Shown here: positions 25,563 to 33,695 of the stretch, in pieces
Numbering within the stretch: position 1 is the first letter of the stretch
Layout of the letters: each line of letters starts with the position of its first letter
From: Bacteroidales bacterium
GTDB taxonomy: Bacteria > Bacteroidota > Bacteroidia > Bacteroidales > UBA12077
Assembly (NCBI GenBank): GCA_019038645.1
Contig: JAHOYT010000041.1
Span: 1-33,695, forward strand
DNA length: 33,695 bases
Reading direction: 5' to 3'
The notes under the pieces: generated by a model
What the model saw: only the letters and a program-made list of their open reading frames with translations
Databases searched by the model: none
What the model was told of the DNA's origin: nothing
Program-made: the position numbers and the translations under genes

Positions 25563-26879
25563 ATGAAAATATATAAGTTACTCATTTTAATTTTCTTTAT
25601 TTCCCCCCAATTAATTAATGCGCAGGAATTTAGTACGCAGGATGATGAATTAATACAGCAGAAGATTGCTGGGCTTATAAAACAATACTATCTCCTTTCT
25701 ACATTTGAGGGAGATAATAATTTATTATCAGCAATTAAGCAGAAGCAATTTATTGCATTATTTACTTCAAATAATTCTTTTCATTATAATGATTTGTCAG
25801 ATAAAGATAGTCAGGGTAAAATGTTAACTATTGATCAGTATCTATTTTTGCTTAAGAGTAAGTATAAAAATAGCTTGTCTGTCCAACTTGAATTAGAAGA
25901 GATGGAATTCCAATATGACAGAATCTCTAAAAAAGAATTTCAAATAAATGTAAAAACACGTAAAAAGGTGGTGGGATTTCAAGACGAAGGATATATTCAT
26001 TCATTTGAAAAAGATCTCTTGTTTATTATCCGATTTGATAAATCGCTAAAAACATTTAAGATTTTTGCCGTTGATGATAAACCTTCAAATCCTGAAATTT
26101 ATCAGCCTAAAAAAGATTCAGGCAAAGCATTGGAGTTATATTATAATTTATCTTCAGTTCAAATCAGTCATGATTTCCCTTCTAATATAGGTGATTATAG
26201 TGGTACAACAGAGAGTAATATTCGGTTCGGGATAATATATCGGGCAAATCTGGTAAAAAACCTCAATTTGCTGACCGGACTTCAATATACCAGCATAAAA
26301 AGCAAAAATGTTTTATCGGATTACTATTTTGAATATTCAAGTACAGATACAGATGGTGATCAATATACCAGAATTGTTAATTCAGATGAAATTATAGAGA
26401 ATCATGATGTTTCGTATGTAGATATTCAACTGGGACTTCAATATAGAATTCCATTATCGGAAAAGGTAAAGTTCAATATTTCCTTAAGTGGTTTATATTC
26501 AATAAACATGAAAAAGAAATTTGAGTCTAATGGTACATTTAGTTATCAGGGTTATTACCCACAATACAATATTACATTATATGATTTGCCACAATATAAT
26601 TTTGCCTCAAATGAGGAATTAAGTACGTCTGGTGAGCTGGATTTTAGATCAAATATTTCCATTTTAGCTGGCCTTGGATTTGAGTTTAAGATTACTGATG
26701 GGATGAATATTCAATTTGAAGGGAATTATCAGCAAGGTTTTAAAAATATATCGAAGTATGAAAATACAAATTATATTATTTCAGATAGTCCTTCTGATTT
26801 TAATAGTTTGATGAATGTAAGTTCATCTACAAAAATACAAAGCTATGGATTAAAAATAGGATTTGTTTTCATTCTTTAA
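25563..26879 (+). CDS. Exported protein with predicted C-terminal outer-membrane beta-barrel, unknown function
   Basis: A 438-residue protein with signal peptide MKIYKLLILIFFISPQLINA. I do not recognise a named family. Residues about 25-175 are mixed alpha/beta (FIALFTSNNSFHYNDLSD, LELEEMEFQYDRISKKEF, KDLLFIIRFDKSLKTFKI) and recall a small NTF2-like domain; this is only a guess. From about residue 190 the sequence alternates in a beta-barrel way (RFGIIYRANLVKNLNLLTGL, VSYVDIQLGLQYRIPL, ILAGLGFEFKI) and ends with YGLKIGFVFIL, an outer-membrane-like terminal strand. It lies between a T9SS-sorted PKD protein (53 bp upstream) and an exported caspase-like protease (24 bp downstream), suggesting a joint role at the cell surface. 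Confidence 0.7.
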   Translation: MKIYKLLILIFFISPQLINAQEFSTQDDELIQQKIAGLIKQYYLLSTFEGDNNLLSAIKQKQFIALFTSNNSFHYNDLSDKDSQGKMLTIDQYLFLLKSKYKNSLSVQLELEEMEFQYDRISKKEFQINVKTRKKVVGFQDEGYIHSFEKDLLFIIRFDKSLKTFKIFAVDDKPSNPEIYQPKKDSGKALELYYNLSSVQISHDFPSNIGDYSGTTESNIRFGIIYRANLVKNLNLLTGLQYTSIKSKNVLSDYYFEYSSTDTDGDQYTRIVNSDEIIENHDVSYVDIQLGLQYRIPLSEKVKFNISLSGLYSINMKKKFESNGTFSYQGYYPQYNITLYDLPQYNFASNEELSTSGELDFRSNISILAGLGFEFKITDGMNIQFEGNYQQGFKNISKYENTNYIISDSPSDFNSLMNVSSSTKIQSYGLKIGFVFIL

Positions 26880-26903
26880 TTGATAAATAATAAATTTACT
26901 ATA

Positions 26904-29063
26904 ATGGCTAAAAAAGGTGTAAGTACTTCTAAAATTTTTAAGATATTCCGATTAGGTATGTTGTTTATTTTTATTTTGTTACCAATGCTTGTATTATCGC
27001 AGGATTATCATCAATTATTGGTTACCAAAGATGGTAAAAATGCATTGGTAAATATAAAGCGATTACCTATAACTGAATCGTTAATTTCTTTTGAAGTTTC
27101 TGTTAATTGGGTAACTAATGATTTAACTGTTATTAAGGATACAATTTCTCAAATAGTTTTTAATCCCGGAGATGTAATAATATCTTCAAATAACTCATTA
27201 AAGATTAATGGTGAAGATAGATATTTGTGTTTTAACGAGAGCGTTAAACTAAGTATTGAATATGATAATGATGAGTTTCCGGGAGGTGATCTGAAACTCA
27301 ACATTCCTTTATATTACTTAAAGGAGAAATCAAGTATTATTTCAAAATCTGATTTAGAGGAGTTTTTCTTTAAAAATCCTGATTTATTAGTTTATATAAC
27401 TAATATAACTGAAAAAGATGTTGAATTTAAACCAAATCTTATTGTTGAATATAGGGTCTTTGAAGCCTCTGATGGTTCAAATTCATTAATCTCAGGACAA
27501 GGGGGTAATCTAACATATTATATAAAAAATGAAGGAAATGATAGATCTGCAAAACTGCAGATATTAATCAGTGAAGAATTAAATAATCCTGATATCATAT
27601 TTAATGATAATTATCAAATAATGGCCTTAGAGCCTAATCAGGATACTATATTTAAAATTCCTGTTAGTGCCTCATATGCTTTGAAAGATGGGAATGCAGG
27701 ATTTAAATTAAGTTTTTTAGATTCAGTTGATTATGTTGGTCAACCTGTTACCTGTTATGTACAAACAAAAGCCATTTTGGACAATCAAGCTCCTTTAATT
27801 ACAATTAATATGCCGATGGAGCTAGGATTTAAAATTAGTTCAAGCTCTGAAAAGCAATTAATACAAGGGATAGTTAAAGATAATGTTGCAGTTCAAAAGT
27901 TAGCAATTAATGGGGTAGATGTAAGTTTTGATGAATCTGGTTATTTTTCTTATCTATTGGAGATAACTCCTAATTCATCAGAAGTTAATGTTAGAGCTTC
28001 AGATTATAGTTATAATATTACTTCAAAAGTTTTAGCAATTGAAAGTTCAATTTCTCAATTAGATACTGCAATAATTAACTGGGGTTATCCTACGGATTTT
28101 TATAGTAATTCAAAGAAAAAATATGTTGTGTTAAAATCCTGTGTTGGATATTCAGGTCAATTAAGTTCAGTAAATATTTACAATAATGATCAGTTGGTAA
28201 AAGAAATTAATTCATTTGAGCAAGGCTTTACGGACGATTGCATATATTTTGTTGAACAGGAGTTAACTCTGAATGAAGGTAGAAATAATATTGTTTTTGA
28301 GTTAAATATTGATGGTGAAAGTATAAAATCGGAAAGAATAATAAACTATAGTCCCTTCGGTAATTATTATGCTCTTTTAATTGGTATAGAGGATTATGAC
28401 TACTTAAATGACTTAAAAGAACCCGTTAAAGATGCTATTGCATTAAAGAAAGTTTTGGTAGATAATTATTCTTTTGAAGAGGAAAATGTATTTGTTTTGA
28501 AGAATACAACTCGAAATGAGATATTAGATATGCTAGATAATCTGGTACAACAAGTGGGTGAAGATGATAATCTTTTAATTTTCTATGCAGGGCATGGCTA
28601 TTGGGATAAGACTCTGGGAAAAGAAGGAGAAGGGTTTTGGCTTCCAAAGGATGCAAAGATTGATAAACGTTCAAATTGGATATCCAATTCAAATTTAACT
28701 AACTATATTGGAGGTATAAAGTCTAAACATACATTATTATTAAGCGATGCATGTTTTAGTGGTGGAATTTTTCGATCAATTTCTAATATATCTGAAAATA
28801 AGTCAATAAATAAACTTTATGATTTACCCAGTAGAAAAGCAATGACCAGTGGAACTCTTTCTGAAGTACCGGACCATAGTGTCTTTATGGAATATCTAAT
28901 TAAACGTTTGAAAGAAAATACAAGTAAATATTTGTCATCTCGTTCTATATATTCTAGTTTGGAGGAAGCGGTTAGAAACAATAGTGATAATGTGCCGCAA
29001 TTCGGAACAATACAAAAAACAGGTGACGAAGGGGGGGATTTTATTTTCATCAAAAAGGAATAA
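26904..29063 (+). CDS. Exported or membrane-anchored caspase-family protease (C14-like)
   Basis: A 719-residue protein. A TTG at 26880 could extend the frame, but the ATG at 26904 (MAKKGVSTSKIFKIF) is preferred. A hydrophobic segment GMLFIFILLPMLVLSQ near residues 22-37 should act as signal or anchor. The middle part is beta-rich: a CARDB-like section (LIVEYRVFEAS.., GGNLTYYIKNEGND) and Ig-like sections (GIVKDNVAVQKLAINGVDVS). The C-terminal caspase-like domain starts at YYALLIGIEDYDYLNDL. The catalytic dyad is His564 in FYAGHGYW and Cys617 in LLSDACFSGG. The final segment QFGTIQKTGDEGGDFIFIKK fits this branch. Bacterial relatives cleave after basic or acidic residues; the target here is unknown. 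It is the last gene of a three-gene set and convergent with the truncated integrase. Confidence 0.88.
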   Translation: MAKKGVSTSKIFKIFRLGMLFIFILLPMLVLSQDYHQLLVTKDGKNALVNIKRLPITESLISFEVSVNWVTNDLTVIKDTISQIVFNPGDVIISSNNSLKINGEDRYLCFNESVKLSIEYDNDEFPGGDLKLNIPLYYLKEKSSIISKSDLEEFFFKNPDLLVYITNITEKDVEFKPNLIVEYRVFEASDGSNSLISGQGGNLTYYIKNEGNDRSAKLQILISEELNNPDIIFNDNYQIMALEPNQDTIFKIPVSASYALKDGNAGFKLSFLDSVDYVGQPVTCYVQTKAILDNQAPLITINMPMELGFKISSSSEKQLIQGIVKDNVAVQKLAINGVDVSFDESGYFSYLLEITPNSSEVNVRASDYSYNITSKVLAIESSISQLDTAIINWGYPTDFYSNSKKKYVVLKSCVGYSGQLSSVNIYNNDQLVKEINSFEQGFTDDCIYFVEQELTLNEGRNNIVFELNIDGESIKSERIINYSPFGNYYALLIGIEDYDYLNDLKEPVKDAIALKKVLVDNYSFEEENVFVLKNTTRNEILDMLDNLVQQVGEDDNLLIFYAGHGYWDKTLGKEGEGFWLPKDAKIDKRSNWISNSNLTNYIGGIKSKHTLLLSDACFSGGIFRSISNISENKSINKLYDLPSRKAMTSGTLSEVPDHSVFMEYLIKRLKENTSKYLSSRSIYSSLEEAVRNNSDNVPQFGTIQKTGDEGGDFIFIKKE

Positions 29064-29089
29064 TCCTTCATGTATCAACTTGTAAGTAA

Positions 29090-29752
29090 CTATAATACTG
29101 CATTCACAGCCTTATCGGTTGAATCTTTCAACTTTTTTTCTTCAAAATCAGCAAGGTAACCTTTGGTTGTTTTTTCATTAGCATGCCCTAACTGCTCGGA
29201 GATTATTGCCGTGGGTTCTCCTAAATAATTTAAAATAGTTGCAAACGTGTGTCTGGATACATATGATTTAACTTCCTTATCAATCTTAAGTTCCTTAGCG
29301 ATATCTTTTAAATCTTTATTAACCTGAGCTCTTTTCTTTTTTATTCGTTCTTTTATTTTTCTTGGGGTATCGTATTTTTCTTTTAATATAGGAAATACAA
29401 AAGGAGAATCCTGGGTTTGAAATAAATATTTATCTATTATCGCTTGGCTTATATTATAAATAGGAATTGTAAATTGAGTTCCTGTTTTCATCCTAACGTA
29501 TTTAAATTCATCTTTCTTAATTTGCTCTTTTTTCAAGTGGCATAAATCTATAAAGTTCATCCCCCGGCATAAATACATAAATTTGAAGTAGTTTAGTGAG
29601 TTGTATTCACTTTTTTTAGGATCGGCTTTATATTTGAAAAAAGCTTTTATTTCACCTATTTTTAAAGCTCGTTTAGCAGTTTTCGTGTTTAAGAAAGCAA
29701 GAGAGTAATTTTCAAATGCGTAATAGTCGAGACCTTCTTCATCCTTAGCCAT
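29090..29752 (-). pseudogene. N-terminally truncated tyrosine recombinase/integrase
   Basis: A 220-residue ORF corresponding to the catalytic half of a Bacteroidota phage-type integrase. Visible are the first catalytic Arg in MYLCRGMNFIDLCHLK, the second Arg region SYVSRHTFATILNYL, and the His and Tyr of SEQLGHANEKTTKGYL. Relatives usually run to 300-420 residues and start with a SAM-like core-binding domain of 100-200 residues, which is absent. The sequence upstream of the ATG at 29752 is stop-rich in this frame (a TAA 9 bp ahead) and does not encode it. Activity is therefore unlikely, though the catalytic domain itself has no break. It marks the right end of the accessory island. Confidence 0.75.
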
Positions 29753-29845
29753 ATTATTTAACGAATGAAGTTTATTAACTCATGAGCGGATTGATTCTCA
29801 GGTATCTTTTCAAAAATAAGATAGACCCTTCAACAAGTTTAAAAC

Positions 29846-30379
29846 TTAACTAATTCCAAGTTCAGCACGACATTTACTGCAGAGGTTTTGACTTTTTTGA
29901 TCAATATCCTCAACATAAGTACTTGATCGCATTACACAAACCGGATTTTGGCAGTGTATTAGCCCAAACATATGTCCGGTTTCATGAATAATCACTTTTT
30001 TTAAACGTTCATTTAGGATTTCTTTACTCTGTGCGAGACCATAAAGCTCATTTCTGAGGCGATAATGTGATACAACTCCTGAGTCTCCGTTTAAAATAGC
30101 CTGCCCGAATATATAAGTCAGGATAGGGATAAATAAATCAACTCTAAATAGTCCAATCTTCTTAAATGAGCCCGGATAAGACATTTGCGAAACTACTTTC
30201 AATATGCTGTTAGCATCATATTGACGACGACCCGGATGATAAAAATCACTTATATCAAAATCATAGTCTTTAAAAATAACAGGATAATGAAATTCATGCG
30301 CTAAATCTTCAACTATACTGGCACAAATGTCTTTATCAAAATGATCGCATGAAATTAATATGATGCTTTGTTTTTCCAA
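29846..30379 (-). CDS. Archaemetzincin family zinc metalloprotease
   Basis: A 177-residue metzincin. The zinc site is HETGHMFGLIH (HExxHxxGxxH) at about residues 132-142. It is followed by the archaemetzincin cysteine set: Cys143 and Cys148 in CQNPVCVM, and the CSKC pair near the C-terminus, which likely bind a second zinc. The Met in CVMRSS is the metzincin Met-turn. There is no signal peptide, so it should act in the cytoplasm. Bacterial archaemetzincins are little characterised and substrates are unknown. It lies downstream of a two-component pair in the same direction, separated by 84 bp, so co-transcription is possible but not certain. Confidence 0.88.
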   Translation of the reverse strand: MEKQSIILISCDHFDKDICASIVEDLAHEFHYPVIFKDYDFDISDFYHPGRRQYDANSILKVVSQMSYPGSFKKIGLFRVDLFIPILTYIFGQAILNGDSGVVSHYRLRNELYGLAQSKEILNERLKKVIIHETGHMFGLIHCQNPVCVMRSSTYVEDIDQKSQNLCSKCRAELGIS

Positions 30380-30463
30380 TCAAAAATCCTTGTTAATAAT
30401 TGTATGATTAATGGGTTTTATACTCTTTTAAAACAGTTGTCAGCCTGGCATCGTAAAGTACTT

Positions 30464-31804
30464 TTATTTTTCCTGTTTCAAATGGTATTTTTTGATTTTA
30501 TTATAAAGAGTTGCCCTGTCGACCCTAAGTGCCTTTGCTGATCTTGATATATTCCAGTCGAACTTATTAAGTATTGTGGCAATATGTTTTCTTTCAAGTT
30601 CTTCCAGACTTTCAATCGAACTGTTAATCACATCTTTACCCATAGGAAGGTCTTTTAGCCTTATTTCCTTTCCGTTGCCAATCACAATTGCCCGTTCAAT
30701 CATATTCTCCAACTCCCGCACATTACCTGGAAATTCCAGAGCTTCCAGATGCTTTAGTGCTGCCGGTTCAATTGAAATTAAATCCCTGCTCATTGAAGTA
30801 CAGTATTTTTTAATAAAATAAAATGCTAATAGCGGAATATCATCTATTCTTTCGCGCAATGGCGGGATTTTAATATTTACAACATTTAGCCTGTAGTAAA
30901 GGTCTTCGCGAAATGTTCCGCTATCTACCATACTTTTTAAATCTCTGTTTGTGGCACAAATTACTCTGAAGTCAGACTTAATTTCTTTATTACCCCCAAC
31001 TCTCACAAAAGTTTTTGATTCAAGAACACGAAGTAACTCTATCTGCATTTTTGGTGAAATAGTGGCAATCTCGTCAAGGAAAATAGTTCCTCCATCGGCC
31101 ATTTCAAACCGTCCCTTTCTGTTGAAAGTAGCCCCTGTAAATGCTCCTTTCTCATGACCAAAAAGTTCGCTTTCAAGCAGGCTCTCAGTTAAAGCACCGC
31201 AATGAACACTTATCAACGGAAAATATTTTCTTGGCGAATTAGAGTGTATTGCCCGTGCAATTAATTCTTTTCCTGTACCACTTTCTCCCGTAATAATAAC
31301 CGATGAATTAGACTGAGCCACGCTTTCCACTTCTTTAAGAACCAGTTTCAGGGATTCACTCTCACCTATCAGATCTTCAACATTATCAAGAGAAGATATT
31401 TTATTTTTAAGATTTACATTTTCAGCTTTTAAGGCGATTTGAGCGGAAGCATTTCTAATGAGGTGCGATAGGTCATCGGGATCGAAAGGCTTTGTAACGT
31501 AGTCATATGCACCTTCTTTAAGGGCTTGGACTGCTGTGTCAACCGATGCAAAAGCAGTCATAATAATTACGACTGGATCTTTTTTAAGAGTTTTAATGCG
31601 CCTGTGCATCTCCATTCCATCCATGCCAGGCATCTTAATGTCAGCTAAAATTATATCAAAATCTTTTGTCTGAAGTATTGACAATGCTTTCTTCGCATTC
31701 TCAGCACATTCAACAACATACCCATCATCTATAAACCAATTATAAAGCGAGTCCCTTACTGATTCTTCATCATCAACTATTAATATGGATACTTTTTTTG
31801 CCAT
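30464..31804 (-). CDS. Sigma-54-dependent response regulator (NtrC family)
   Basis: A 446-residue NtrC-type activator. The receiver domain (residues 1-120) has the acidic pocket VDDEE, phospho-acceptor Asp in DIILADIKMPGMDG, and the Thr and Lys switch residues in IMTAFAS and YVTKPFDPD. The central AAA+ domain has Walker A GESGTGKELIARAIH, the sigma-54 contact loop HEKGAFTGAT and Walker B GGTIFLDEIA. The C-terminal Fis-type helix-turn-helix is RSAKALRVDRATLYNKIKKY. Phosphorylated by the kinase encoded 11 bp upstream, it should activate sigma-54 promoters. Its target genes cannot be seen in this window. Confidence 0.93.
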   Translation of the reverse strand: MAKKVSILIVDDEESVRDSLYNWFIDDGYVVECAENAKKALSILQTKDFDIILADIKMPGMDGMEMHRRIKTLKKDPVVIIMTAFASVDTAVQALKEGAYDYVTKPFDPDDLSHLIRNASAQIALKAENVNLKNKISSLDNVEDLIGESESLKLVLKEVESVAQSNSSVIITGESGTGKELIARAIHSNSPRKYFPLISVHCGALTESLLESELFGHEKGAFTGATFNRKGRFEMADGGTIFLDEIATISPKMQIELLRVLESKTFVRVGGNKEIKSDFRVICATNRDLKSMVDSGTFREDLYYRLNVVNIKIPPLRERIDDIPLLAFYFIKKYCTSMSRDLISIEPAALKHLEALEFPGNVRELENMIERAIVIGNGKEIRLKDLPMGKDVINSSIESLEELERKHIATILNKFDWNISRSAKALRVDRATLYNKIKKYHLKQEK

Positions 31805-31815
31805 TTTACTATTCT

Positions 31816-33486
31816 TTAATCCCTTTTAAGCGGGCATATTATTGATATGGTTGTTCCTATTCCAGGTTCAGATTCTACTTCTATACTTCCTTTATGGTTC
31901 TCAATAATACCATGAACGATTGACAGACCCAGACCTATTCCACTTGCATCACGTTTAGTTGAAAAAAATGGTTCAAAAATGTGAGGAATGTCCTGTGGAG
32001 CAATTCCGATACCATTATCTGAAATCTCAATCTTAATATTATCTTCATCCGGAGTAGATGTCCTGATAATAATTTCGCCATGTTCCTGAATCGCTTCCGA
32101 AGCATTTACCAGCAGAGCAATGCAAGCTTGTTTTATTTGATTTGGGCTACAATAGATTTGATCCGGATTTGCCTTAAAATCAGTTGTGAAGTTTATATCT
32201 GCAATTTTAATAGAATGAGTCATTAAATCGTAAGTAGCTTTTAGTAGCTTATGTAAGTTTGTTACCACAAAATCATCCTGATCCTTTCTTGAAAAATCAA
32301 GCAGTCCCTTAACAATATCTCCGCAACGCTTTGTTTCAGTTTCAATAAACTTAAGATGTTTAAGTATTGATTCTTTCTTTGAGTGATAGAAGTCCGTAGC
32401 GCTTAAATGTTTGTATATCAATTTAGTAAAGACCAGTATACCGGACAGAGGATTATTAATCTCATGGGCTACTGAAGAGGATAGTTTGCCCAAAGAGGCA
32501 ATTCTTTCTACATGGATAAGCTCGTTCTGTGCTTCTGACAATTCCTCTGTTTTTTTCTGAACTTTATATTCCAGTTGATGTGACCAGTTTTGTAATTCTT
32601 TAGAACCTTCATCAAGATTATCAAGCATATTATTAAAAGCAAGCGATACCTTACTCAAATCATCAAGAAGATTGGGTTTAATATCAAGCCTTACACTGTT
32701 ATCCCCTTTCGACACAGCTTCGCTGGCCTTAATTATAGAATTAAGTGGATCTTTAATCTTTTTTCGTGTAAAGATTATTATCATGGTAAGAAGCAAACTG
32801 GTTATAAGTGTTGCCAATAACATAAAATTGGTTGTTGACGTATCAACAAATGAATCAAGATTATCCAATGGTAACATTATTATCAATGATCCAAGAATCT
32901 CATCACTTTCGGTATGTGCATGGCAAGCAGCTGTATAACAGGATTTTTCGTTAAGTATCGGGTTTCTGATTAGCAGGTGTCTCTTATTGTCAAAGCTGTG
33001 AAAACTCTCGCAATTAGGTATTTCGTCTATTATCCTGTATTCAATTTCTTTAGATGGAAACATTGAATCAAAATCAGCATGACAATCCCGGCAATTGGGA
33101 TTACCCTTGGCTTCATGTTCTGCTGTTAAAGAAGAATAGACCAGACTGTCCTTATTATCGTACATATTAACTTCATCTATGCCGGATATTGTGCTGATAA
33201 CATCCAGGGTTCTTTGCAGCATTGCTTTATCATTCTCAAGCATGGAATAATATAATGCTCCCTCAACAATAGAGCTGATATTATCGCCATTTTGGCGAAC
33301 GGTAGTGTTGAAAAAATTGCTGTAAACCGACCGGAAAACAATATTAAAAAGAATAAACAGAGCAAGTAATGTCACCGTAATTATGAAGACTACCCGACCA
33401 TATATAGAAGATCTGAACCGGGTATATTTGATCAATGTTTCTCTTTTCAGTAATTTCTTAAAGAATCTCTTTGAACGTCCTTCCAT
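31816..33486 (-). CDS. Sensor histidine kinase with CxxCH-containing extracytoplasmic domain
   Basis: A 556-residue membrane kinase. A TTG at 33492 could extend it by two codons, but the ATG at 33486 is preferred. TM1 is at about 31-52 and TM2 at about 221-240. The roughly 165-residue domain between them contains CRDCH (residues 132-136), a CxxCH c-type haem-binding motif, and later CYTAACH (183-189), a CX4CH variant. A HAMP domain follows TM2, then a coiled-coil linker. The phospho-acceptor His341 is in SVAHEINNPLSGI, the N box in ACIALLVNASEAI, and the G boxes in DNGIGIAP and GIGLGLSIVHGI. It is translated just ahead of its response regulator. Redox or gas sensing through covalent haem is an inference from the motifs. 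Confidence 0.92.
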   Translation of the reverse strand: MEGRSKRFFKKLLKRETLIKYTRFRSSIYGRVVFIITVTLLALFILFNIVFRSVYSNFFNTTVRQNGDNISSIVEGALYYSMLENDKAMLQRTLDVISTISGIDEVNMYDNKDSLVYSSLTAEHEAKGNPNCRDCHADFDSMFPSKEIEYRIIDEIPNCESFHSFDNKRHLLIRNPILNEKSCYTAACHAHTESDEILGSLIIMLPLDNLDSFVDTSTTNFMLLATLITSLLLTMIIIFTRKKIKDPLNSIIKASEAVSKGDNSVRLDIKPNLLDDLSKVSLAFNNMLDNLDEGSKELQNWSHQLEYKVQKKTEELSEAQNELIHVERIASLGKLSSSVAHEINNPLSGILVFTKLIYKHLSATDFYHSKKESILKHLKFIETETKRCGDIVKGLLDFSRKDQDDFVVTNLHKLLKATYDLMTHSIKIADINFTTDFKANPDQIYCSPNQIKQACIALLVNASEAIQEHGEIIIRTSTPDEDNIKIEISDNGIGIAPQDIPHIFEPFFSTKRDASGIGLGLSIVHGIIENHKGSIEVESEPGIGTTISIICPLKRD

Positions 33487-33540
33487 TATCAAATTAAATT
33501 ATTATTGTAGATTACAATACTCTATTGAATATTAACTATT

Positions 33541-33578
33541 GGGAAGAAGGCCCCCTTTAGAGCCTGCTCCCCTTTTTT
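33541..33578 (+). terminator. Possible hairpin with T run
   Basis: GGGA (33541-33544) and AGGC pair imperfectly with GCCT and TCCC downstream, and a run of seven T's follows on the plus strand. There is no plus-strand gene to its left that would need a terminator, because the kinase gene runs leftward. It could end an antisense or small RNA, or be chance. Nothing else is recognised in 33579-33695. Confidence 0.25.
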
Positions 33579-33695
33579 TATAGATTATTTATCAGCAACC
33601 CTGGCATTATTAAAATAACAATAAAGTTACAAAAATGCTCTTAGTCAGCACTATTTTAATCTATGTTTTTCAACCTATCTGGTCAAGAAATTGTG

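Noticed and set aside
29090-29752. The integrase as a complete active recombinase
   Set aside because: The core-binding N-terminal domain is absent and the upstream DNA does not encode it in any connected frame.
29753-29845. A right attachment site matching the tRNA-Val 3' end
   Set aside because: I looked for TTCGAATCCAGTATCTCCC-like sequence by the truncated integrase and found no convincing copy, so exact island borders cannot be given.

Overview
The window is AT-rich chromosomal DNA from a member of the Bacteroidota. The evidence is type IX secretion system (T9SS) genes (PorU sortase, a PorP/SprF-family protein, GldJ), a secreted protein with a T9SS C-terminal sorting domain, TAnnTTTG-type -7 promoter boxes, and Bacteroidota-style lipid A, MtaB and PIN-PhoH genes. 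A Bacteroidales/Marinilabiliales-like organism is plausible, but the sequence alone does not fix the genus.

Left core region (1-15154). The 5' part of porU runs leftward off the window edge. Divergent from it are a PorP/SprF-family outer-membrane protein and the lipoprotein gldJ, followed by a terminator and murF. Convergent to murF is a leftward cluster, in transcription order: PIN-PhoH ATPase, SixA-like phosphatase, MtaB tRNA methylthiotransferase, inositol-monophosphatase family enzyme, two tandem LpxL/HtrB-type acyltransferases and a family 2 glycosyltransferase. folC diverges from this cluster and runs rightward.

tRNA-Val / GIY-YIG region (15180-16349). This is the most unusual part. 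A promoter is followed by two perfect 117-bp tandem repeats, each beginning with the 5' half of a tRNA-Val-like gene carrying an altered, lengthened anticodon arm. Then comes one intact tRNA-Val(UAC). After it stand two modules, each made of a GIY-YIG nuclease ORF running into the 3' two-thirds of a tRNA-Val-like gene and then a terminator. The tRNA pieces in these modules have lengthened anticodon stems and an insertion in the T loop. The second GIY-YIG ORF has an in-frame stop. The arrangement looks like a small tRNA-associated nuclease element that has been amplified.

Accessory island (16.4-29.8 kb). An AbiEi/AbiEii type IV toxin-antitoxin pair is followed 12 bp later by a 1267-residue type IIG-like restriction-methylation enzyme. 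A gene-free stretch of about 690 bp contains five inverted repeats and a decayed tyrosine-recombinase 3' end. Then comes a three-gene exported set: a T9SS-sorted protein with four tandem PKD domains, a secreted or outer-membrane protein with a predicted C-terminal barrel, and a caspase-family (C14-like) protease. An N-terminally truncated integrase closes the island. Two recombinase remnants, a tRNA gene and defence genes together suggest a decayed integrative element.

Right core region (29.8-33.5 kb). All genes run leftward: a sensor histidine kinase with a CxxCH motif in its extracytoplasmic domain, its sigma-54-dependent response regulator, and an archaemetzincin-like metalloprotease.
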